Assembly: GCF_040215725.1 (NCBI RefSeq)
Contig: NZ_CP157967.1
Coordinates: 1,736,001 to 1,800,000, forward strand
DNA: 64,000 nt
Direction of reading: 5' to 3'
From: Rhizobium sp. ZPR4
Lineage (GTDB): Bacteria; Pseudomonadota; Alphaproteobacteria; Rhizobiales; Rhizobiaceae
This document shows, piece after piece, positions 46,754 to 54,622 of this stretch (positions are counted from its first letter, which is position 1; each line of letters begins with the position of its first letter). The notes below the pieces were generated by a model. That model was not told the origin of the DNA. It was given only the letters and a program-made list of their open reading frames with translations, and did not search any database. The position numbers were made by a program, and so were the translations under genes.

Positions 46754-47446
46754 CTAAAGCTGGAGCGCTGCCATATGGAATGCAAGCTGTTCGGCGGGAT
46801 AACGATAGCCCGCCCCGACCGGGCAGGCATTGCGTGCAAGACAGCCACCAGCCATGCAGCCAGCCTGCCCTTGCGGCTTGCGCAAATGCGACCGACAGCG
46901 TGGAACATCGAACCCCACGGCCGTTATCGCCCCGGCGGGACAGACGGCAAGACAAGGCTTTTCCACGCACAGATCGCATGGATGCGAAGAAATTGGCGGC
47001 TCCTCCACTCCTTCCAGAGCATCGGCAAATCCCAATGCGCCGCGATAGCCGTGCCACAGGCCATAGTCCGGATGGATCAGGATGCCGAGCGGCGACGCTT
47101 TCAGGTCCTCGGCCTGCATGGCCCATCGCTGAAACGGTTGCCAAGGAGGGTCCGAAGGAAAATAGGCCGTGGCCCCCAACTCGGTTGCGACCGGCCGGAT
47201 GATTGCCTTCGACCAATCGTCGAGGGGATCTTTGCGTGTCCTGTTGGCGGGCATATCCAGCCATTTCGAGAACGCCGGCCAGATCGAGCCTCCGATATTG
47301 CCGAGCAGCGCGACGCTTCGAGCTGTTGTGCCATCCGTCAGCAGCGGCCCCTCGCCTTCATCAAAAGACAGGCTGCCACGAACGAAAACTCCGTGGACGC
47401 CGAGCGCCGCACGGAGCTGTTCGAATATTTGCGGGCCGCGGCTCAC
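46754..47446 (-). CDS. 4Fe-4S ferredoxin-like protein downstream of the MttB homologue
   Basis: Protein of 230 aa from a GTG at 47446, AAGGGG six bases upstream. The C-terminal third has two Cys clusters: CDLCVEKPCLAVCPAGAI and CRSHLRKPQGQAGCMAG followed by CLARNACP, suggesting one or two [4Fe-4S] centres. The N-terminal part (residues 1-150) vaguely recalls QueG-type reductases but has no clear cobalamin site. It lies 101 bp after the MttB-like gene on the same strand, so it may supply electrons to reactivate oxidised corrinoid. Confidence 0.7.
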   Translation of the reverse strand: MSRGPQIFEQLRAALGVHGVFVRGSLSFDEGEGPLLTDGTTARSVALLGNIGGSIWPAFSKWLDMPANRTRKDPLDDWSKAIIRPVATELGATAYFPSDPPWQPFQRWAMQAEDLKASPLGILIHPDYGLWHGYRGALGFADALEGVEEPPISSHPCDLCVEKPCLAVCPAGAITAVGFDVPRCRSHLRKPQGQAGCMAGGCLARNACPVGAGYRYPAEQLAFHMAALQL

Positions 47447-47547
47447 CGTGGCCCCTTATATGCGTAGTGCGGCCGCCAGACTTCCTTCTGGATCAGGTCG
47501 GCAACGCGCGTTGCACCGCCTTGCTCCCTGGCGGCCTCGGGCTCTCT

Positions 47548-49128
47548 TCAAGTGAAAGCGTCCGGCATGGAATCCTTGCGCTTCTGAATATAGGCAAGCA
47601 AGGCCTCGTCGATGACCGGATCGAGCGGCGGCGCTTCGTAGTGATCGAGCCACGAGCGGCAAAGCGCGTTGGCGCGTTCCTCGATGCGCTTCTGGCCTTC
47701 GATCTCCCACTGCTCGAAGGAATTGTTGTCGGCGAGCGGCGAACGATAGAAGGCCGACTGGAAATTCGCCTGCGTATGGCCGCAGCCGAGATAGTGGCTT
47801 CCCGGGCCGACCTCACGAATGGCATCCAGCGCCTGGCCATTCTCCGAGAGATCGATACCCTCCGCCATCTTCTGCATCATGCCCAACTGATCTTGGTCGA
47901 TCATGAACTTCTCGTAGGACGAAACGAGACCGCCTTCCAGCCATCCGGCCGCATGCAGCACGAAATTCGTGCCGGCGAGCAGCGTCATATTCAAAGTACT
48001 GGCAGATTCGTGTGCCGCCTGCGCATCCGGAATCTTGGAGCCGCAAAGCGAGCCGCCGGTACGGAACGGCAGGCCGAGACGGCGGGCAAGCTGTGCCGCA
48101 CCATAGGAAACGAGCGACGGCTCCGGCGTGCCGAAGGTCGGTGCGCCCGACTGCATCGAAATCGATGCCGCGAAGGTGCCGTAAAGCACCGGCGACCCTT
48201 TGCGGATCAGCTGCGTGAAGGAAGCGCCGGCCAGCACTTCGGCCAAAATCTGCGTCAGCGTGCCGGCAACCGTTACCGGGCTCATGGCACCCGAAAGGAT
48301 GAAGGGCGAAACGACCGACGCCTGATTGTGCCGGGCATAGACCTTCAATGCACCGAGCATGGTCTCGTCAAACACCATCGGCGAGTTGGCGTTGATGAGG
48401 TTCAGCGTCACACAATTGTTTTCAACGAAATCGTCGCCGAACACGATCTTTGCCATGGCGATCGTGTCTTCGGCACGCTCAGGTGCTGTAACCGATCCCA
48501 TGAACGGCTTGTCGGAATATTTGATATGGCTGTAGACCATATCGAGATGGCGCTTGTTGACCGGGATATCGACAGGCTCGCACACCGTGCCACCGGACGA
48601 ATGCATCGACGGCGCCATATAGGCGAGCTTCACGAAATTGCGGAAATCCTCGATCGTCGCATAGCGGCGGTTGCCCTCGAGATCGCGCACGAAGGGCGGT
48701 CCGTAAACCGGCGCGAAGATCGTCGCCTTGCCGCCGACATGGGCGTTGCGGGCGCTGTTGCGCGCATGCCAGGTAAATTCCTTCGGCGCCGTCTTCAGAA
48801 GCTCACGGCAAAGTCCCTTCGGAAAATGCACGCGCTGCCCGCGTACATCGGCACCGGCTTCCTTCCAGAGCGCCAGAGCTTCGGCGTCATCGCGAAACTC
48901 GATGCCGATTTCTTCCAGAACCGTGTCGGCATTGCGCTCGATGAGCTGCAGGCCTTCCTCGTCGAGCACTTCGTAGACGCCGATCTTGCGGGTGATATAG
49001 GGAAGCGAAGGACCCGGCCCGCCGCCGCTGCGCGAAGCGCGCCGTGCTGCCGCACCCCTGCCCTCGCTGCGCGAACGCCGTCCACCGCCGTCATTGCCTG
49101 CAGCCGGTTGCTCAATCATATCGTCCAT
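47548..49128 (-). CDS. MttB-family quaternary amine:corrinoid methyltransferase (non-pyrrolysine)
   Basis: Protein of 526 aa of the COG5598 trimethylamine methyltransferase family. The frame is open throughout with no in-frame TAG, so it belongs to the pyrrolysine-free group, whose studied members (MtgB, MtpB, MtcB) demethylate glycine betaine, proline betaine or carnitine. Family segments are TVLEEIGIEFRDD, PSMHSSGGTVCEPVDIPV, GALKVYARHNQASVVSPFIL, GSPVLYGTFAASISMQSGAP and VGPGSHYLGCGHTQANF. The first 40 residues are an unusual Gly/Arg/Ser-rich extension (GGGRRSRSEGRG). It is divergent from the corrinoid protein gene. Confidence 0.9.
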   Translation of the reverse strand: MDDMIEQPAAGNDGGGRRSRSEGRGAAARRASRSGGGPGPSLPYITRKIGVYEVLDEEGLQLIERNADTVLEEIGIEFRDDAEALALWKEAGADVRGQRVHFPKGLCRELLKTAPKEFTWHARNSARNAHVGGKATIFAPVYGPPFVRDLEGNRRYATIEDFRNFVKLAYMAPSMHSSGGTVCEPVDIPVNKRHLDMVYSHIKYSDKPFMGSVTAPERAEDTIAMAKIVFGDDFVENNCVTLNLINANSPMVFDETMLGALKVYARHNQASVVSPFILSGAMSPVTVAGTLTQILAEVLAGASFTQLIRKGSPVLYGTFAASISMQSGAPTFGTPEPSLVSYGAAQLARRLGLPFRTGGSLCGSKIPDAQAAHESASTLNMTLLAGTNFVLHAAGWLEGGLVSSYEKFMIDQDQLGMMQKMAEGIDLSENGQALDAIREVGPGSHYLGCGHTQANFQSAFYRSPLADNNSFEQWEIEGQKRIEERANALCRSWLDHYEAPPLDPVIDEALLAYIQKRKDSMPDAFT

Positions 49129-49388
49129 GATGTTTCCTCACTCCTGCGCATGGATGCGTCTATCATGACCCCATGCTATCCGATTCCGCCAAGCGGACGT
49201 TCCTTAATGCGCCAGCAATTAGCATAGGACAGACATGGGCTGCCAATATCAACTGTTCTTCGTCCGTCGCGATTGATCCGTGCGACGTCGCATTCAAAAA
49301 GAGTTTTGGCGGCCTTCCGGTCTATCGATAATGGCGGCAGTGTTTTATACAAGTCTCTGATGCATTGCACGAAAACGGGATGGAGCGC

Positions 49389-50090
49389 ATGTCTGACGAC
49401 GAAATCATTCTCTCGGAACTTTCTGACGAAGAGCTCGTGCAGCAGATGCATGACGACCTGTATGACGGGTTGAAGGAAGAAATCGAGGAAGCAACACAGA
49501 TCCTTCTCGATCGCGGCTGGACGCCTTACGATGTCCTCACCCAGGCGCTGGTCGAAGGCATGCGCATCGTCGGCATCGACTTCCGAGACGGCATTCTTTT
49601 CGTTCCGGAAGTTCTGCTTTCCGCCAACGCGATGAAGGCGGGCATGGCGATCCTGCGGCCGCTTCTGGCGCTGACCGGTGCACCGAAGCTCGGCAAGATG
49701 GTGATCGGCACCGTCAAGGGCGACATTCACGACATCGGCAAAAACCTCGTCGGCATGATGATGGAAGGCGCAGGCTTTGACGTCATCGACCTCGGCATCA
49801 ACAATCCGGTCGAAAACTATCTCGACGCCATCGAGCGCGAACAGCCCGACATTCTCGGCATGTCGGCCCTGCTGACCACGACGATGCCCTATATGAAGGT
49901 CGTCATCGATACGCTGAAGGAAAAGGGCCTGCGCGACGATTACGTCGTCCTCGTCGGTGGCGCGCCGCTGAACGAGGAATTCGGCAAGGCCGTCGGCGCC
50001 GACGCCTACTGCCGCGATGCGGCTGTCGCGGTCGAGACCGCCAAGGAATTCATGAAGCGCAAGCACAACAGCCTGGCTGCTGGCGCCTGA
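49389..50090 (+). CDS. Corrinoid protein (MtbC/MtgC type)
   Basis: Methyl-carrier protein of 233 aa from the ATG at 49389, GGAG six bases upstream; earlier in-frame ATGs at 49365 and 49380 are possible. The N-terminal cap (residues 1-90, ALVEGMRIVGIDFRDG, VPEVLLSANAMKAGM) is followed by the B12 domain with DxHxxG in GTVKGDIHDIGKNLVGMMM and SALLTTTMPYM, VLVGGAPLN. The first 40 residues are very acidic (SDDEIILSELSDEEL). It should accept methyl from the MttB homologue and pass it to the MtgA-like enzyme. Confidence 0.93.
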   Translation: MSDDEIILSELSDEELVQQMHDDLYDGLKEEIEEATQILLDRGWTPYDVLTQALVEGMRIVGIDFRDGILFVPEVLLSANAMKAGMAILRPLLALTGAPKLGKMVIGTVKGDIHDIGKNLVGMMMEGAGFDVIDLGINNPVENYLDAIEREQPDILGMSALLTTTMPYMKVVIDTLKEKGLRDDYVVLVGGAPLNEEFGKAVGADAYCRDAAVAVETAKEFMKRKHNSLAAGA

Positions 50091-50105
50091 TTGCCGCGAA
50101 TTCAA

Positions 50106-50137
50106 GGCCGGCGACAATTAAAGCCTTGTCGCCGGCC
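50106..50137. terminator. Hairpin between convergent genes
   Basis: Perfect 12-bp stem GGCCGGCGACAA / TTGTCGCCGGCC with an eight-base loop, 15 bp after the corrinoid protein gene and facing the end of the entericidin gene. It lacks a T-run. Confidence 0.65.
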
Positions 50138-50152
50138 GATCCACATCTCACA

Positions 50153-50314
50153 TTAGTTCTGAACGGCCCGCTTGACCTTGTGACCGGCATCTTCCGTCGC
50201 GTTGACGGCGTTGGCCGTATCTCTGCCCATGCCGCGAATTGTGTTGGAGCATGAAGCGAGTACCATAAGTACGGCGAAGGCAGCGGCGATTTTGCCTGTT
50301 GTCGATGCGGTCAT
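50153..50314 (-). CDS. Entericidin A/B-family small lipoprotein
   Basis: Protein of 53 aa from the ATG at 50314. A signal peptide ends in the lipobox LASC (VLMVLASCSN), after which comes TIRGMGRDTANAVNATEDAG, the pattern of entericidin-like lipoproteins. These small envelope lipoproteins are often stress-induced. It sits in the cluster by position only and faces away from the DUF1638 gene 20 bp upstream. Confidence 0.82.
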   Translation of the reverse strand: MTASTTGKIAAAFAVLMVLASCSNTIRGMGRDTANAVNATEDAGHKVKRAVQN

Positions 50315-50334
50315 GATCAGGAGCCCCCTTTTGT

Positions 50335-50973
50335 ATGGATGTCGATCGGCAAAATACGGAGAAAAACCCTCCAAACAGTAAACGCATAACAAAGCAAAAG
50401 GTTCATGTAATCGCGTGCGGGGCAATCGCGCGCGAAATATTGGCGGTGTCCAGAATAAACGGGCTCGATCACATCGACCTGCACTGTCTTCCGGCGATCT
50501 ACCATTCCTACCCGCAGAAGATCGCACCGGCTCTGGAACAGGCAATTGCGGATGCCCGCGCGCGCGGCTTCGAGAAAGTCTTCGTCGGCTATGCCGATTG
50601 TGGCACCGGCGGTGATATCGACAGGATCTGCGAGCGAGAGGGGATAGAGCGCCTTTCCGGCCCGCACTGTTATTCCTTCTTTACCGGCAACGAAGCTTTC
50701 GCAGCGAACGATGACGACATAACCTCGTTCTTCCTCACAGATTTCCTGGCCCGCCAGTTCGAAGCCTTCGTTATCGTCCCGCTCGGCCTCGATCGCCATC
50801 CCGAACTGCGCGACATGTATTTCGGCAATTACCGCAAGATGGTCTATCTCTCGCAGGAGGAAGATCCGGCGCTGCAGGCGAAGGCAAAGGAAGCCGCCAC
50901 CTATCTCGGCCTGGATTATGAATATCGCTTCACCGGCTATGGCGACCTTGCCCGCGAACTGTTGGTCGTCTGA
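50335..50973 (+). CDS. DUF1638 protein of the corrinoid cluster
   Basis: Protein of 212 aa. After about 22 polar residues comes the core: KVHVIACGAIAREILAV, HCLPAIYHSYPQKIAPAL, VFVGYADCGTGGDIDRICE, GPHCYSFFTGN and FFLTDFLARQF. Conserved Cys (ACGA, DCGTGG, HCYSF) and His residues suggest a metal or cofactor site. DUF1638 genes often lie beside MttB/corrinoid genes, but no biochemical role is known to me. A later start near residue 22 is possible since the ribosome site is weak. Confidence 0.8.
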   Translation: MDVDRQNTEKNPPNSKRITKQKVHVIACGAIAREILAVSRINGLDHIDLHCLPAIYHSYPQKIAPALEQAIADARARGFEKVFVGYADCGTGGDIDRICEREGIERLSGPHCYSFFTGNEAFAANDDDITSFFLTDFLARQFEAFVIVPLGLDRHPELRDMYFGNYRKMVYLSQEEDPALQAKAKEAATYLGLDYEYRFTGYGDLARELLVV

Positions 50974-51207
50974 TTGCGACGCCCCGTCATTTCCTACCAG
51001 CTGCCTCTTTGCCATCACCGACATACTGGACGAGGGATGCACATTCAATCACAGTTCGAACCCGGTAATTTCAAAGGATAATGCCCGTTCCGGACACTCG
51101 TAGACAAGCTTTTCATGTCGCGTCGCTTTTCGGCATGTGCCGCGTCGTGGCGAGCGCAGTCCCGAGCTCGGCCGGCGTGCATTCTGGCGTGAAGAGGAGA
51201 TTTGTGC

Positions 51208-51510
51208 ATGGCGGATCGCATTGTCGTCTATTGGCGGGACATTCCGGCCCAGGTGATTATCAAGAAGGGCAGGCAGACGGCAAAACGCGAGCTTTCGCTG
51301 CGCTTTACCGAAGCAATCGACATGTGCGCCATGCGCACGGGCGCGGCCGAAACCGATGATTATCTCGCCGAATGGCGCAAGGCCGACCCGGTGCCGGTAT
51401 CGGACGATCTCGAAGCTGAAGCAGACAAGGCAGCCGGCGAGCTCGAGGCCGCTTATGACCGCAAGCGGCTGGTGGCGCTGGTGAAGGCCGGAGGCCGCGA
51501 CAATGGCTGA
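51208..51510 (+). CDS. Virulence-factor-like small protein (PF13769 type)
   Basis: Protein of 100 aa with GAGGAG before the ATG. The segment MADRIVVYWRDIPAQVII, followed by KRELSLRFTEAIDMCAMRTG and TDDYLAEWRKADP, matches small proteins named virulence factor in databases, a label that says little. It overlaps the MetV-like gene by 8 bp, so it is translated with it and probably serves the folate/corrinoid enzymes. Start of the main plus-strand operon of the cluster; about 230 bp upstream hold the promoter. Confidence 0.72.
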   Translation: MADRIVVYWRDIPAQVIIKKGRQTAKRELSLRFTEAIDMCAMRTGAAETDDYLAEWRKADPVPVSDDLEAEADKAAGELEAAYDRKRLVALVKAGGRDNG

Positions 51511-52081
51511 TGCCGTCCAGAAGCCCGGCAATGCCGCAGCGGGCGCAAAGGCTGCCAGCGGCGCCTACACGCCGGCAGGCGTCTCGCCCAACCGCCGCGC
51601 CCGGCGCAAATACACGGTCCGCCTCTGGGCGGTGCGTCACTCGCGCTTCTTCGAATGGTTCTATCGTCGCTTCGCCGACGCTTTCCTCCTGCTTCATCCG
51701 CTGTGGAAGGCGTTCGGCTATGATCGCGTCGAGCGACCGATCACCTTCATCGAGCGCAATGTGAAGGGCTTCCTGTTCGATTGCCGCATGTGTGGTCAGT
51801 GCGCGCTGTCGTCGACGGGCATGTCCTGCCCGATGAACTGTCCCAAGCAACTGCGCAACGGCCCCTGCGGCGGCGTTCGCGCCAATGGCAATTGCGAGGT
51901 AGAACCCGACATGCCCTGCGTTTGGGTGCAGGCCTGGAACGGCTCGCAGAACATGACCCAGGGTGATGCGATCCTGAAGGTGCAGAAGCCCGTGAACCAG
52001 TCGCTGCGCGAGACCTCCTCCTGGCTTCGCGTCACGGCGGAAGCGGCAGCAGCCCGCGAAGCGGCAAAAAAGGAAGCCTGA
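51503..52081 (+). CDS. MetV-like protein (methylenetetrahydrofolate reductase C-terminal type)
   Basis: Protein of 192 aa. A basic N-terminal part with NRRARRKYTVRLW leads to a Cys-rich domain: DCRMCGQCALSSTG, CPMNCPKQLRNGPCGGVR, NGNCEVEPDMPCVWV. This matches the zinc/FeS-type domain found in MetV of acetogens and fused or adjacent to MTHFR in other bacteria. It lies 3 bp before a MetF homologue. In acetogens MetV pairs with MetF, so it probably forms part of the reductase complex here. Confidence 0.85.
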   Translation: MADAVQKPGNAAAGAKAASGAYTPAGVSPNRRARRKYTVRLWAVRHSRFFEWFYRRFADAFLLLHPLWKAFGYDRVERPITFIERNVKGFLFDCRMCGQCALSSTGMSCPMNCPKQLRNGPCGGVRANGNCEVEPDMPCVWVQAWNGSQNMTQGDAILKVQKPVNQSLRETSSWLRVTAEAAAAREAAKKEA

Positions 52082-52084
52082 GCG

Positions 52085-53191
52085 ATGTCGCATATCGATG
52101 AAAATCCGCTTGGCGTCCATCTGCCGCTCGATCCCCTGCCCGGCCATTCTTCGCTCGGGCGGCTGGAACGCGTGCTTCGCCGCGGCGAATTCGCCGTGAC
52201 AGCCGAACTGAATCCTCCCGACAGCGCCAATGCCGAAGATGTTTACGAGCGTGCCGCCATTTTCGAAGGCTGGGTCGATGGCATTAACGCCGTCGATGCA
52301 TCCGGCGCCAATTGCCATATGTCCTCGGTCGGGATCTGTGCTTTGCTGACCCGCATGGGCTATGCGCCGATCATGCAGATCGCCTGCCGCGACAAGAACC
52401 GCATCGCCATCCAGGGCGACGTGCTGGGTGCCGCCGCCATGGGCGTGTGCAATATCATGTGCCTGACCGGTGACGGCGTGCAGGCCGGCGATCAGCCGGG
52501 CGCCAAGCCGGTCTTCGATCTCGATTGCATGTCGCTGCTCGAAACCGTGCGCATCATGCGCGACAACGCAAAGTTCCTGTCCGGCCGCAAGCTGACATCA
52601 CCGCCGAAGGTCTTTTTGGGCGCCGCCATCAATCCCTTCGCCCCGCCTTACGATTTTCGTCCCTACCGGCTGGCGAAGAAGATCGAGGCCGGAGCGCAGT
52701 TCGTCCAGAGCCAGTATTGCTACGACGTGCCGATGTTCCGCGAATACATGAAGAAGGTCAGGGATCTCGGCCTTAACGAAAAATGCTTCATTCTCGTCGG
52801 CGTCGGCCCGCTTGCCTCGGCAAAGACCGCCCGCTGGATGCGTTCCAACGTGCCGGGCGTTCATATCCCCGATGAGGTCATCAAACGCATCGAGGGCGCG
52901 CAGGATCAGAAGAAGGAAGGCAAGCAGCTCTGCATCGACATCATCAACGAGGTGAAGGAGATCGAAGGCGTTTCCGGCATCCACGTCATGGCCTATCGCC
53001 AGGAAGAATATGTCGCTGAAATGGTGCATGATTCCGGCGTCCTGAAGGGCCGTCAGCCGTGGAAGCGCGAGGCAAGCCGCACCGATGCGCTCGTAGCCGA
53101 ACGACTGCACCAGATCAGCGAAGGCAGGGAAGAAAACCAGCAGGCTATGGCGGAGATCGCTGCCCATCATACGCCGCAGCAGGCACATTGA
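52085..53191 (+). CDS. metF: Methylenetetrahydrofolate reductase (MetF-like)
   Basis: FAD TIM-barrel reductase of 368 aa. Features are FAVTAELNPPDSANAEDV, DGINAVDASGANCHMSSVG, MQIACRDKNRIAIQGDVLGA, NIMCLTGDGVQAGDQ and the SQYCYDVPMFREYMKKV segment. An N-terminal stretch of about 30 residues precedes the barrel. In this setting it may run in the oxidative direction, turning methyl-THF from demethylation into methylene-THF. A second housekeeping metF elsewhere is likely but not visible. Confidence 0.88.
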   Translation: MSHIDENPLGVHLPLDPLPGHSSLGRLERVLRRGEFAVTAELNPPDSANAEDVYERAAIFEGWVDGINAVDASGANCHMSSVGICALLTRMGYAPIMQIACRDKNRIAIQGDVLGAAAMGVCNIMCLTGDGVQAGDQPGAKPVFDLDCMSLLETVRIMRDNAKFLSGRKLTSPPKVFLGAAINPFAPPYDFRPYRLAKKIEAGAQFVQSQYCYDVPMFREYMKKVRDLGLNEKCFILVGVGPLASAKTARWMRSNVPGVHIPDEVIKRIEGAQDQKKEGKQLCIDIINEVKEIEGVSGIHVMAYRQEEYVAEMVHDSGVLKGRQPWKREASRTDALVAERLHQISEGREENQQAMAEIAAHHTPQQAH

Positions 53192-53294
53192 ATTCGAGAC
53201 GACAGCAGCGGGCCAGGAGAGGAACCGGCCAGCTTGTAACCCAAATCACCGCACGATAGACCAGCTATCGGGCCAACTGACCAGAGGATCAGAC

Positions 53295-54263
53295 ATGACG
53301 CGTACCATCGTTGCCTCCGCCACCCGCGAGATCATCATAGGCTTCGACCAGCCTTTCTGCGTGATCGGCGAGCGCATCAACCCGACGGGGCGCAAGAAGC
53401 TCGCCGCCGAGATGATCGAAGGCAATTTCGACACCGTCATCAAGGACGCTCTGGAGCAGGTTGCCGCCGGTGCGACCATGCTCGACGTCAATGCGGGCGT
53501 AACCTCCGTCAACCCGAACGAGACCGAGCCGGGCCTTCTCGTGCAGACGCTCGAGATCGTGCAGGGTCTGGTCGATGTGCCGCTCTCGATCGACAGCTCG
53601 GTCACAGCAGCGATCGAGGCAGCGCTCAAGGTTGCCAAGGGCCGGCCGCTGGTCAATTCGGTGACGGGCGAAGAGGAAAAGCTCGAAGCCATCCTGCCGC
53701 TGATCAAAAAATACGACGTACCCGTCGTCGCCATCTCCAATGACGAGACCGGTATTTCCATGGATCCGGACGTACGTTTCGCAGTCGCCAAGAAGATCGT
53801 CGAGCGCGCCATGGATCACGGCATCAAGCCGCATGACATCGTCGTCGACCCGCTCGTTATGCCGATCGGGGCGCTCGGCGATGCCGGCCGTCAGGTTTTC
53901 GCCCTCCTGCACCGCTTACGCAACGAACTCAAGGTCAACACGACCTGCGGCCTCTCCAACATCTCCTTCGGCCTGCCGCATCGTCACGGCATCAATGCCG
54001 GCTTCATCCCCATGGTCATTGGCGCCGGCATGACCTCGGCGATCATGAACCCTTGCCGCCCGCAGGAGATGGAAGCCGTGCGCGCCGCCAACGTGCTGAA
54101 TGGCACGGACGCCAATTGCACCAACTGGATCATGACCTATCGCGATTACAAGCCGGCCGAAGGCGGCGCGGTAGCGGCAGCAACAACGGCAGCTCCGGCT
54201 GCTGGCGGCGGACGTCGTGGCGGCCGTGCCGCGCGCGCCGGTGCAGGAGCCACGAGGGAGTAG
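53295..54263 (+). CDS. Methyltetrahydrofolate:corrinoid methyltransferase (MtgA-like)
   Basis: Pterin-binding (DHPS-fold) enzyme of 322 aa. The folate site shows FCVIGERINPTGRKKLAAEM, ATMLDVNAGVTSVNPNETE, VPLSIDSSVTAAIEAAL, GRPLVNSVTGEEEKLEAI and CGLSNISFGLPHRHGINAGF. It should move methyl from the corrinoid protein to THF. The last 36 residues are an Ala/Gly/Arg tail (GGGRRGGRAARAGAG) not part of the fold. It lies 103 bp after metF and 2 bp before the 117-aa gene. Confidence 0.91.
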   Translation: MTRTIVASATREIIIGFDQPFCVIGERINPTGRKKLAAEMIEGNFDTVIKDALEQVAAGATMLDVNAGVTSVNPNETEPGLLVQTLEIVQGLVDVPLSIDSSVTAAIEAALKVAKGRPLVNSVTGEEEKLEAILPLIKKYDVPVVAISNDETGISMDPDVRFAVAKKIVERAMDHGIKPHDIVVDPLVMPIGALGDAGRQVFALLHRLRNELKVNTTCGLSNISFGLPHRHGINAGFIPMVIGAGMTSAIMNPCRPQEMEAVRAANVLNGTDANCTNWIMTYRDYKPAEGGAVAAATTAAPAAGGGRRGGRAARAGAGATRE

Positions 54264-54265
54264 CG

Positions 54266-54619
54266 ATGACCTATCCGAGCCGCCGGCTTTCAGACGATCT
54301 CGCCACCCTGTGGATTGAGGCACCCATGGTGATTGGGATGCGCCTCTCGCAAATGTGGATGACGGCCCTGACCGGCGGCCGCGTGAACACGGCCGAATTT
54401 AATCGGATGATCACCGAAAAGATGGCGGCCGCTGGCGAAAGCGTCATCGCTGCGAACATGGCGATGGCTGAACAGAACATTGCGGCAATGACGGCAATTG
54501 CGGCGGGGCGCAAAACCTCGACGCACCAGGCGGCAGATTCGATCGCCCGCGCCGCCGTCAAACCATATAGCAAGCGCGTTCGCTCGAACGTGCGCCGCCT
54601 CAGCAAACAGAAAGGCTGA
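54266..54619 (+). CDS. Uncharacterised 117-aa protein between methyltransferase and activase
   Basis: GAGGGAG precedes the ATG at 54266. The protein is helical and Met/Ala-rich: APMVIGMRLSQMWMTALTGG, then FNRMITEKMAAAGES and ANMAMAEQNIAAMTAIAAG, with a basic C-terminus (SKRVRSNVRRLSKQKG). The amphipathic helices recall phasin-like or membrane-surface proteins, but no family is recognised. Placement 2 bp after the MtgA-like gene and 3 bp before the activase gene makes a role in this pathway very likely, perhaps as a scaffold. Confidence 0.75.
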   Translation: MTYPSRRLSDDLATLWIEAPMVIGMRLSQMWMTALTGGRVNTAEFNRMITEKMAAAGESVIAANMAMAEQNIAAMTAIAAGRKTSTHQAADSIARAAVKPYSKRVRSNVRRLSKQKG

Positions 54620-54622
54620 TCC

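Noticed and set aside
47548..49128. Possible pyrrolysine (in-frame TAG) in the MttB homologue
   Set aside because: The frame is open from ATG to TGA without any in-frame TAG, and no pyl genes are in the window.
47203..49227. 674-codon open frame on the plus strand opposite the MttB homologue
   Set aside because: It is the mirror of a high-GC gene on the other strand; it has no ribosome site and no domain, and the minus-strand protein is clearly a known family.
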